From an archaeon (GTDB lineage: Archaea > Thermoproteota > Nitrososphaeria > Conexivisphaerales > UBA164), in assembly GCA_021798095.1 (NCBI GenBank), contig JAJZYL010000004.1:1-22503 (forward strand): 22,503 nt of DNA. Direction: 5' to 3'. Within the stretch, counting starts at the first letter, position 1; every line of letters starts with the position of its first letter. Positions 14,095 to 21,215 of the stretch are shown piece after piece. Both the position numbers and the translations under genes were made by a program. The notes under the pieces were generated by a model. It had not been told where the DNA came from. It saw only the letters and a program-made list of their open reading frames with translations, and made no database searches.

Positions 14095-15171
14095 TCATTG
14101 CTCCTTTAATAATTTAAGCTTATCGGGTAGGTATTTATCAACTATATAAGTTAATCCGTATCTGGCAAAGGCCTCCTGTTCAGCCTTTCTTTTATACTTC
14201 AAAAAGGTGGCCATTTCATCCTTCCACAGCTTTTCCCCATAACGCGGGTCGCTTTTCAACTCGAACAGCCTTTTTACATCCAGTTCCGTGAGAGGGTCAT
14301 GAGGCAGTTTATACTTATTTATGTCTGAAGCCCAGACGCCGGCCCATTTGGCGTCAGGCGTAGTCAACTCCCTTAAATGCGCGGCGTTGGCGGAACCGGA
14401 TATTATCACCATTGCTATGTGCATTCCCCATGGGTCCGCGTCCGTGAACACGTATACCGGTAATCCTAATTCTTCGTGGAGCCTCCTTATCATATAACGG
14501 GTGCTGCGCGGAGGTTGACCCACCGTATCTATTAATATCGCGTTGTATTTCTTGTAGACCTTTTCTTCTACGAACCTTGTGAATAATGCCCCCTTTTCTA
14601 TGACCAAAACCATTTCGGCGTTTGTCTGTGCGAACGCGGCGGTTGTCAGGGCCGGTCCTATCATGACGCCGTCGGGGTGGGATGTCAAATCAAGCCGTTT
14701 ACCTTCATAACCGGGGACAGTGTACTCGATGGTCAGATCCCCAAATATGGCGCTGCGCTCTTCTGGATAGACGTTAAAATCCTCTCTGGCTTTTCCAAGT
14801 ATGGACTCGAGCTCGGTAATTACTTCGTCTGATTCATTCTGATCTTCGAAATCTATGTTGTACGCCTGCGCCGAATAAAATATATCCCTGAGAGTGGATG
14901 TCTTCCTGTTAGAAAGAAGCTCCTTGCTGAACGACGCTAACCAGACCAACTGGGTAAATGGCCTTATATGTTTAATGTTTTTCGCGTTCCTCTTTACGCT
15001 TGTGGGCCCCAGCACATACTGTCTGAGCTTCGGGTCATATTCTATGTTCTTTACGGAGCGGCTGGGCATCTCGATATCCGGATATTTACCGCTATCAAGC
15101 AGATCATATATCCTAACCCCCATCTCATGCAGTTGATCCCTGACGATGGATTTTCGGTCTGCTCCTTTCAT
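14095..15171 (-). CDS. top6A: DNA topoisomerase VI subunit A (Spo11-like)
   Basis: Subunit A makes the double-strand break in the type IIB topoisomerase, using a catalytic tyrosine and a Toprim metal site. The protein has 358 residues. The winged-helix (CAP-like) domain contains STLRDIFYSAQAY, with Tyr99 in the catalytic position. The Toprim domain has Glu192 in LVIEKGALF and the Asp pair D244/D246 in TDADPWG. The family motif with Gly-Gln-Pro is present (VGQPPRSTR, 217-225). The length is normal. The gene follows top6B after 121 bases and has its own TATA-like box 26 bases before the ATG, plus an AAGGAG sequence, so it may be transcribed both alone and from the upstream promoter. Seven C residues directly precede the ATG. 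Confidence 0.95.
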   Translation of the reverse strand: MKGADRKSIVRDQLHEMGVRIYDLLDSGKYPDIEMPSRSVKNIEYDPKLRQYVLGPTSVKRNAKNIKHIRPFTQLVWLASFSKELLSNRKTSTLRDIFYSAQAYNIDFEDQNESDEVITELESILGKAREDFNVYPEERSAIFGDLTIEYTVPGYEGKRLDLTSHPDGVMIGPALTTAAFAQTNAEMVLVIEKGALFTRFVEEKVYKKYNAILIDTVGQPPRSTRYMIRRLHEELGLPVYVFTDADPWGMHIAMVIISGSANAAHLRELTTPDAKWAGVWASDINKYKLPHDPLTELDVKRLFELKSDPRYGEKLWKDEMATFLKYKRKAEQEAFARYGLTYIVDKYLPDKLKLLKEQ

Positions 15172-15192
15172 GGGGGGGCTGCTCCTTGCGAT

Positions 15193-15200
15193 TATAAAAA
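15193..15200 (-). promoter_or_regulatory. TATA box of top6A
   Basis: Minus-strand TTTTTATA is centred about 26 bases before the top6A ATG, inside the 121-base gap after top6B. It suggests a separate leaderless promoter for top6A and the small membrane gene. Confidence 0.5.
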
Positions 15201-15292
15201 GGTTAATGCCCAGGAACCTTCAGGGTAGCTGGATAGCATTGCTTTGCGCGCAAAATCCCAAGCTGCTTCGGAAAATATGATATCATCCGCCC

Positions 15293-16813
15293 TTATGTAA
15301 AAACATCCAAAGATCCTTCTCCCAGAAGCAGCTGGATATTGGGCTTCCTCTTTCTGTTTGCCAGGGATGTAGAAAATTGTGCGATCAGAGGGAGATATTT
15401 GGCGTATATATTATACTTTCGCTGTATGTTTTCCATGCTGCTCTTCTTTCCAAGGTACAGTGAGAGCCCCCTCAGTACCTCTTTAATGGCGTTCTTCAGC
15501 TCCCTTTCTATTTCTGGCCTGTCCGAGATATATTCCTTTCCTACAGTCTTGTACGGAATCTTTGTTGAGCATATATGAGTGATTATTACAAGTGGCGACT
15601 CCATGGGCACCTTATAGTGGTTCCAGTCAATATCCTCCATAAGCACCTTCCAAGCTATATCGCTTCCCTCATCATAGAGCAACGGTATCCTGTTTGCAAA
15701 CCTGAAGAGCAATAATTTATCGCTCTTGATCTGCCCACCATATGCCAGCCCTACTTCAACCACAAATGGAAATCCCCCGTAAGCCGCAGGCGCCCTTATG
15801 GCTACATCCGCAAATTCGGGGTTCAATTCCTTGTTTATTCCGGTAAGGAGTATCTCCCTGCCAAGCGGAGAAAGGCACCTGCCATCCGGCGGGAGGAACT
15901 TGCCGAACGTCTGAAGGGAATTCGTTAAAGAGGCCATTTCTTCGCTTGAAAGCGTTCTGGGATCCCTTGTCGGATCTATCATTACATATTCAAGGAACTT
16001 ATCGGCTATGCCGGGGCCCACCCTGTGAAAGTTCTTGATAAGGAAACTCCTTATCCCTCCACCCTTCCAGCTCCTTATTGCCCTACGAAGCCCCTCTACA
16101 TCCACCCCCAGAGGATGAGGGAGTACCTCGGTCGGAGGAGTCGGCATTTGGTCAGTCCCCTTTGCATATACGAAAAGCCGATCCATAGGATCCAAGAACG
16201 CTATCTCGGCATATGGCGTAACCAAGGCTATCTTGTTAAAATATTCAACTATCCTGGATGCAGACCTTAGATAGTCCCCCATCAGGTTCAATTCGATCCT
16301 CGTTCCCCTCCACCCCTTGGAGTCGCCTGAGGAGTAGTCCAGAACCGTGGGCTGGTTCTTTTCTATATCTATAATCATCCTGTAGCGGTGATAAGTCTTC
16401 CCATCAACGGAACTGGTTATGGTTATGGGTTTGTTGGTGGTTATCTGGGCATAGAGCATGCTCATGGTCCCACCCATGCCGAACATCCCCCTGGATTGTT
16501 TAAGCTTGAACTTGCTTCCGAAGAAGACCTTTCCCAGTGCCAGAGGTATCTTTTCATTGGGAATACCTGAGCCGTTATCTGATATCACAAGCGTATATTC
16601 CTTAACATCCTCCTTTGATTGATTCTCAAGCCCTGTCAGCCTGACATAGACCTTTGGATATATGGAGAACAGGTCGCACGCATCTAGAGAATTCTCTACG
16701 AGTTCTCTTATTGTGGAGTATAGTGCTCTTGACGGGTTGCTGAATCCCGCAAGGTCCCTGTTCCTGTAAAAGAATTCGCTGGGGGATATCTCCTGAAATT
16801 CTGTTTTGTTCAA
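15293..16813 (-). CDS. top6B: DNA topoisomerase VI subunit B (GHKL ATPase)
   Basis: Subunit B binds ATP, dimerises and gates the passage of DNA through the break made by subunit A. The 506-residue protein has the Bergerat fold: N box RELVENSLDACD (36-47), G1 box DNGSGIP (79-85) and G2 box RGMFGMGGTM (108-117). An H2TH segment and the transducer domain follow, the latter with the conserved PYKTVGKE loop carrying the switch lysine. It is slightly shorter than some homologues but appears complete. It starts with TTG overlapping the TGA stop of the KH gene (TTGA), and an unusually strong GGGAGGAG site five bases upstream supports that start. Confidence 0.95.
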   Translation of the reverse strand: MNKTEFQEISPSEFFYRNRDLAGFSNPSRALYSTIRELVENSLDACDLFSIYPKVYVRLTGLENQSKEDVKEYTLVISDNGSGIPNEKIPLALGKVFFGSKFKLKQSRGMFGMGGTMSMLYAQITTNKPITITSSVDGKTYHRYRMIIDIEKNQPTVLDYSSGDSKGWRGTRIELNLMGDYLRSASRIVEYFNKIALVTPYAEIAFLDPMDRLFVYAKGTDQMPTPPTEVLPHPLGVDVEGLRRAIRSWKGGGIRSFLIKNFHRVGPGIADKFLEYVMIDPTRDPRTLSSEEMASLTNSLQTFGKFLPPDGRCLSPLGREILLTGINKELNPEFADVAIRAPAAYGGFPFVVEVGLAYGGQIKSDKLLLFRFANRIPLLYDEGSDIAWKVLMEDIDWNHYKVPMESPLVIITHICSTKIPYKTVGKEYISDRPEIERELKNAIKEVLRGLSLYLGKKSSMENIQRKYNIYAKYLPLIAQFSTSLANRKRKPNIQLLLGEGSLDVFT

Positions 16814-17364
16814 GACTGCTCCTCCCAGAGTTCCAATCCCTTCCTTTTATTCATGCTCCTAACCTTCTGAAGCCTAGAGTAAACTCCACCATGCTTCTTA
16901 CCGCTGGCCAGCTCTTCAAGTGCGTTCAGGGCTAGCTTTAGCCCCTGCACATCACCTATGACAGCCGCATAGTGCCCGTAGATGGATATTTCAGTACCGG
17001 TCAACTCCTCAAGGTTCTTCCTAACTATTCCGTTGGAACCTATTAGCCTGCCCTTGATTCTGGACAGCCCATCTTTTGTCTTCACATACTTTCTTAATTC
17101 AAGTGTTCCCAGGGCATACCCTTCCTCTTTCAACTTTGCCGATCGCTGCGGGGAGAAACCCTTCCCAATCGCTTCGATAAATTGCGTCGCGAGGTACAGG
17201 TCGGCCTGCGGGTCGTCAGTAGTTACCAGTACATCACAGGTCCTGCTGTCCACAGACACCTTCACTCCAAACTCCCTCTCGATCTTGGATTTTATGGCGC
17301 CCTTCCGACCTATAAGTATCGGAAGCCTTTCGGCGGGCACCTTGATGCCCCTTTCAAAGTGCAT
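16810..17364 (-). CDS. Two-KH-domain RNA-binding protein (Dim2/Pno1-like)
   Basis: This 184-residue protein has two KH folds. The first has the loop LIGRKGAIKSKIE (17-29) and the second RIKGRLIGSNGIVRKNLEE (102-120), followed by a basic tail. It matches archaeal Dim2 (Pno1/Krr1-like) proteins, which act in 16S rRNA 3'-end maturation and bind the small subunit; some have been linked to aIF2-alpha. It is the first gene of the KH-top6B-top6A cluster, and a TTTAAAG-type box lies 27 bases before the ATG. Its last codons contain the ribosome binding site of top6B. Role assignment rests on domain architecture and context. Confidence 0.88.
   Translation of the reverse strand: MHFERGIKVPAERLPILIGRKGAIKSKIEREFGVKVSVDSRTCDVLVTTDDPQADLYLATQFIEAIGKGFSPQRSAKLKEEGYALGTLELRKYVKTKDGLSRIKGRLIGSNGIVRKNLEELTGTEISIYGHYAAVIGDVQGLKLALNALEELASGKKHGGVYSRLQKVRSMNKRKGLELWEEQS
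16819..16826 (-). promoter_or_regulatory. Strong Shine-Dalgarno deciding the top6B TTG start
   Basis: Minus-strand GGGAGGAG lies five bases before the TTG at 16813, inside the end of the KH gene. Such a strong site next to a weak start codon supports translational coupling and the TTG call. Confidence 0.7.
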
Positions 17365-17387
17365 AGCTGGACATCAATGGATGAGCA

Positions 17388-17394
17388 TTTAAAG
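17388..17394 (-). promoter_or_regulatory. TATA box of the KH-top6B unit
   Basis: Minus-strand CTTTAAA is centred about 27 bases before the KH gene ATG, predicting a leaderless first gene. Confidence 0.5.
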
Positions 17395-17570
17395 TTTTTT
17401 GGCATACATGAAACTAGCCAACTTCTACCTGGGGTTAGGCTGTTGTAGCTGCCCGCTGATCAATAAGCCCTTTATGTTCGACCCCCCACTATGGCCCGTC
17501 CTTTATGAGCAGCATATACTTTCTCTAAATGCCAGATCAAGCCTGCCGTCACCGCCAAAACACAAAAACC

Positions 17571-17578
17571 TTTTTATA
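17571..17578 (+). promoter_or_regulatory. TATA box of the ilvD-cimA operon
   Basis: TTTTTATA is centred about 25 bases before the ilvD ATG. No attenuator or obvious operator is seen between it and the gene, because the mRNA should start at the ATG. Confidence 0.55.
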
Positions 17579-17599
17579 CAATACGCCGCCAGTTGAAAC

Positions 17600-19252
17600 A
17601 TGCCAAGCGTTAACGTTAAAGAGGGTGTGGACAGGGCGCCCCATAGATCTCTACTACGGGCCGATGGGCTGAAGGATGAAGATTTCAATAAGCCCTTCAT
17701 AGGTATTGCAAACAGCTTTACGGAGATAGTTCCTGGCCATATACACCTTCGGGAATTGGTGGAACACGTAAAAAGAGGCGTCAGGGATGCCGGTGGGATC
17801 CCCTTTGAGTTCAATACAATAGCAGTCGACGATGGTATAGCCATGGGCCACGAAGGCATGAAATATTCTCTTCCTTCACGGGAGCTCATAGCGGATTCCG
17901 TTGAAACTATGGTAAATGCCCACCAATTCGACGCGCTTATAACCATTAGCAACTGTGATAAGATAACACCTGGTATGTTAATGGGCGCGATCAGGGTCAA
18001 CGTACCTACTGTCATGCTGACTGGCGGGCCTATGGCCGCCGGAAGGCTAGATGATAAATCCATTGGCCTGATCGATGTATTTGAAGCTGTCGGCCAGTAC
18101 AAGGCCGGAAAGATAAATGAGCTCCAGCTGCAGAGGATTGAAAGGGTGGCGTGCCCTGCGGCGGGCTCCTGCAGCGGGCTCTTTACTGCCAACAGCATGG
18201 CTATCATAGTTGAGGCAATGGGCCTTTCGCTTCCTTACGCTGGAACGGCATTGGCGACATCTGAAGAAAGAAGGGATATTGCATACAGAACCGGCAGGAC
18301 GATCATGGAACTGATAAGGAGCGGGACCACCATAAGGCAGCTGGTCACAGATAGCGCCATGAAAAATGCTATAACAGTTGATATGGCGCTAGGAGGGTCA
18401 ACCAATACGGTGATACACCTGCTGGCTGCGGCTAACGAAGGAAATATAGCGATAAGCCTAGAGGACTTCGATAGGATAGGGAGGTTAGTGCCTCATATAG
18501 CGCCAATATATCCAGGCGGCAGGTACATGTTAGAGGACCTTCATAGGGCTGGTGGAGTACCTGCCATAATCAAAAGACTGGCTAAGTTTCTTGACCTGAC
18601 CCAGAACAGCGTATCCGGCCTGAAGATCGGCGATATAGCCAATATGGGTAATATCGTTGATGAAGAGGTAATAAGGCCGCTGGATAGGGCGGTTCACTCA
18701 GAAGGAGGTATAGCCGTGCTAAGGGGAAGCCTAGCCCCTGAAGGGGCTGTAATCAAGACAGCGGCACTGGGGGACCCTGATTACTCGTTCGAAGGTCCTG
18801 CCGTGACGTTTGACTCTGAGGAGGAGGCTTATTCAGCAATAACGGCTGGCCGCATAGCCAAGGGTGCCGTTATCATCATAAGGTACGAAGGTCCCCGCGG
18901 AGGGCCGGGAATGAGGGAGATGCTCAGCCCCACGAGCGCCGTCGTAGGGATGGGATTGGATCATCAGGTTGCGCTTGTTACAGACGGGCGATTTTCCGGT
19001 GGCACCAGAGGGCCTTGCATAGCACACGTTACACCGGAGGCCGCTATAGGGGGACCGATAGCCATGGTTAAGGATGGCGATCTGATAAGTATAAACCTGA
19101 AGCAAAGGAAGCTTGATCTGATGATAAGCGGTGAAGAACTAAGGCTTAGGTACGTAAAATGGGAAAGGCGAAAGCCAAATACTAAATCAAAATGGTTGCT
19201 CAGGTATGCCGCATCGGTCGGGTCCGCTAGCAAAGGGTGTCCGCTTGATTGA
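17600..19252 (+). CDS. ilvD: Dihydroxy-acid dehydratase
   Basis: IlvD dehydrates 2,3-dihydroxy-isovalerate and 2,3-dihydroxy-3-methylvalerate to the keto acids of valine, leucine and isoleucine. The protein has 550 residues. Motifs: NSFTEIVPGHIHL (38-50), NCDKITPGML (118-127, Cys119), GSCSGLFTANSM (189-200, Cys191) and DGRFSGGTRGP near the C terminus. The first position where [2Fe-2S] enzymes have a third cysteine (VPC) is Gly46 here, as in the oxygen-sensitive [4Fe-4S] E. coli type. It starts a two-gene operon with cimA. A TATA box 25 bases before the ATG predicts a leaderless mRNA. Confidence 0.96.
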   Translation: MPSVNVKEGVDRAPHRSLLRADGLKDEDFNKPFIGIANSFTEIVPGHIHLRELVEHVKRGVRDAGGIPFEFNTIAVDDGIAMGHEGMKYSLPSRELIADSVETMVNAHQFDALITISNCDKITPGMLMGAIRVNVPTVMLTGGPMAAGRLDDKSIGLIDVFEAVGQYKAGKINELQLQRIERVACPAAGSCSGLFTANSMAIIVEAMGLSLPYAGTALATSEERRDIAYRTGRTIMELIRSGTTIRQLVTDSAMKNAITVDMALGGSTNTVIHLLAAANEGNIAISLEDFDRIGRLVPHIAPIYPGGRYMLEDLHRAGGVPAIIKRLAKFLDLTQNSVSGLKIGDIANMGNIVDEEVIRPLDRAVHSEGGIAVLRGSLAPEGAVIKTAALGDPDYSFEGPAVTFDSEEEAYSAITAGRIAKGAVIIIRYEGPRGGPGMREMLSPTSAVVGMGLDHQVALVTDGRFSGGTRGPCIAHVTPEAAIGGPIAMVKDGDLISINLKQRKLDLMISGEELRLRYVKWERRKPNTKSKWLLRYAASVGSASKGCPLD

Positions 19253-19262
19253 TCAGGGTAAG

Positions 19263-20864
19263 ATGATGCAGGGAGACAGAAAGATAGAAATACTTGATAC
19301 GACGCTCAGGGATGGTGCACAGACTACAGGGGTCGCCTTTTCCCTTCAGGATAAGATCGAAATAGCGACAAGGCTGGATCGGGTAGGCATAAGTTTCATC
19401 GAAGGCGGCTGGCCCGGTTCAAACCCAAAGGACCTGGAATTCTTTAGAAGGATCAAGGACTACAGCTTCAAGAATTCGAAGATAGCTGCGTTCGGGGCTA
19501 CCAAGAAAAAGGGGTCTGCTGAAGATCCGAGCCTAAGGAGCATAGTTGATTCCGACGTCAGGTATGCCGTACTTTTCGGAAAGTCGTGGCTGTTACATGT
19601 AGAGGGCGTGCTAAGGATAACCGCAGATGATAACCTGACGATCATATCGGAGTCCATAGAATATCTCAGAAAACATGGGATGGAGGTCATTTATGACGCA
19701 GAACATTTCTTTGATGGATACATGGATAACCGTGACTATGCCATTTCAACAATAAGGACTGCGAAAGAGGCTGGCGCGAGAACGATAGTGCTAGCCGATA
19801 CGAACGGTGGCACCCTACCTCAGCATACGCTGAAGGTAGTTCGGGATATCAAGGAGAACGTAGGGGGGAACCTTGGCATCCATGCCCATAACGATTCCGG
19901 GGTAGCAGTCGCTAACTCCCTCCTAGCCGCCAGCGAGGGGTTTAATCATATCCAAGGCACCGTAAATGGGCTAGGTGAAAGGTGTGGCAATGCAGACATC
20001 ATCCAGATAATACCGAGCCTGGAACTGAAAATGGGTGTCAGCGCCATATGGGGAAATGAGCGTTCTCCCAGCTCCTTAAAGGAACTAAAGGCGCTATCAT
20101 CGTATGTGTATGACCTGCTTAACATTACGCCGGACCCCTATCAGCCATATGTTGGCAGATATGCGTTCTCCCACAAGGGCGGAGTTCATGTTGATGCTAT
20201 GATCAAGGATAGCCGTGCATATGAGCATGTTGACCCGGAGCTCATTGGAAATACCAGAAACTACGTAGTATCAGAGCTGGCCGGAAGGGCTGCCGTGCTG
20301 AAGTACGCTCAAGAGCTAGGCTTGGATGTTGATAAGGAGGATAGGCTCATAACGGACACGCTTACGCAGGTCAAGGAGCTCGAGAAGGGCGGACTGTCAG
20401 TTGAAAGTGCAGATGCTACAGTCAAGCTCATACTGTTGAAAAACAGGGGTGTGTACAGGGACTCCTTCAATATGCTCTACTGGATGGCTTCTGCCAGGAA
20501 CGTCAACAGTACCGTTGAATCTGAAGGTGAAGTAATAGTGAGGGTGGACAACGAAGTCCTGTATGAACGGGAAAAGGGGGTCGGCCCCGTACACGCGCTT
20601 GATAACGCGCTGAGGAAAGGGGTACTCAGGAAGTTCCCATTGCTAAAGGACGTTCAACTTCTTAATTATAAGGTTGGCGTATTTGACGGTGATAGGGGCA
20701 CGGCATCATCGGTACGCGTGTTAATAGAATTTGGGGATGGAAAGGATAGATGGGCTACAGCAGCCGTCTCAGACAACATACTGGAGGCGAGCGCCAGAGC
20801 GCTGAGCGATGGATATAACTATAAACTGGGCGTAGAGGCGCTCAGCTCTTCTCATAGAAGATAA
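19263..20864 (+). CDS. cimA: (R)-citramalate synthase
   Basis: CimA condenses pyruvate with acetyl-CoA to citramalate, the first step of threonine-independent isoleucine synthesis. The start chosen gives 533 residues. The HMGL-like TIM barrel opens with ILDTTLRDGAQTTGV, contains the marker segment EGGWPGSNPKD, the metal-binding HAHND motif and GLGERCGNAD. The C-terminal LeuA-type regulatory domain (from about residue 400) usually binds isoleucine as feedback inhibitor. EGGWPGSNPKD fits the long citramalate synthase group rather than isopropylmalate or homocitrate synthase. The frame is open from 19206 inside ilvD, but the tandem ATGs at 19263 and 19266 lie just after the ilvD stop and directly before the conserved KIEILDTTLRDG. 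The 3' end overlaps rpoK by 13 bases. Confidence 0.92.
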   Translation: MMQGDRKIEILDTTLRDGAQTTGVAFSLQDKIEIATRLDRVGISFIEGGWPGSNPKDLEFFRRIKDYSFKNSKIAAFGATKKKGSAEDPSLRSIVDSDVRYAVLFGKSWLLHVEGVLRITADDNLTIISESIEYLRKHGMEVIYDAEHFFDGYMDNRDYAISTIRTAKEAGARTIVLADTNGGTLPQHTLKVVRDIKENVGGNLGIHAHNDSGVAVANSLLAASEGFNHIQGTVNGLGERCGNADIIQIIPSLELKMGVSAIWGNERSPSSLKELKALSSYVYDLLNITPDPYQPYVGRYAFSHKGGVHVDAMIKDSRAYEHVDPELIGNTRNYVVSELAGRAAVLKYAQELGLDVDKEDRLITDTLTQVKELEKGGLSVESADATVKLILLKNRGVYRDSFNMLYWMASARNVNSTVESEGEVIVRVDNEVLYEREKGVGPVHALDNALRKGVLRKFPLLKDVQLLNYKVGVFDGDRGTASSVRVLIEFGDGKDRWATAAVSDNILEASARALSDGYNYKLGVEALSSSHRR

Positions 20865-21115
20865 TCAAGAGGTATATCCTGGTAGATTCCGGAGGGGAGT
20901 ACCCGCCTTACGGATATCGGGAGGGCCTTGCTCCTTAGCTCTTCCTGTGCTATATCCAGTGAACTTCTGAACTTAGATATGTAGTCTATAAATGGCGGCG
21001 CACCATTGGAAAGCATGAGCGCCCTTGCACCGAGTATCCTTGCCCTTTCAAACTTCGTTAACTTAGGAGGCCCTATAGTAACTGCAAATTTCTTCCCGGT
21101 TTTAACTGGCAACAC
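20852..21115 (-). CDS. rpoK: DNA-directed RNA polymerase subunit K (Rpb6/omega homologue)
   Basis: RpoK is the archaeal Rpb6/omega counterpart, which helps assemble and stabilise the large polymerase subunits. The 87-residue protein carries the family core LTKFERARILGARALMLSNG (19-38), followed by PISVRRVLPSG and the ending QDIPLDYLL. The length is typical for archaea. The start is GTG (TTG follows it directly), with no Shine-Dalgarno; a TATA-like box about 45 bases upstream would give a leader of roughly 17 bases. It lies downstream of alaS on the same strand and converges on cimA with a 13-base overlap of coding ends. Confidence 0.95.
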   Translation of the reverse strand: MLPVKTGKKFAVTIGPPKLTKFERARILGARALMLSNGAPPFIDYISKFRSSLDIAQEELRSKALPISVRRVLPSGIYQDIPLDYLL

Positions 21116-21154
21116 TTAGGATCTCTACCGCATCTTACCATTCAAGGCACAGGC

Positions 21155-21164
21155 TATAAATTTT
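21155..21164 (-). promoter_or_regulatory. Candidate TATA box of rpoK
   Basis: Minus-strand AAAATTTATA lies about 45 bases before the GTG start. It is further away than in the leaderless genes of this window, so rpoK probably has a short leader. Confidence 0.45.
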
Positions 21165-21172
21165 GTGCTGTA

Positions 21173-21187
21173 ATATAGGCCCTATAT
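21173..21187. promoter_or_regulatory. Perfect 7-1-7 palindrome upstream of rpoK
   Basis: ATATAGG-C-CCTATAT is a perfect inverted repeat between the alaS stop and the rpoK TATA-like box. It could be an operator, an alternative TATA/BRE element or part of the alaS terminator. Confidence 0.35.
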
Positions 21188-21215
21188 AACCGGGCTATTT
21201 TGCCCTATCCAATAT

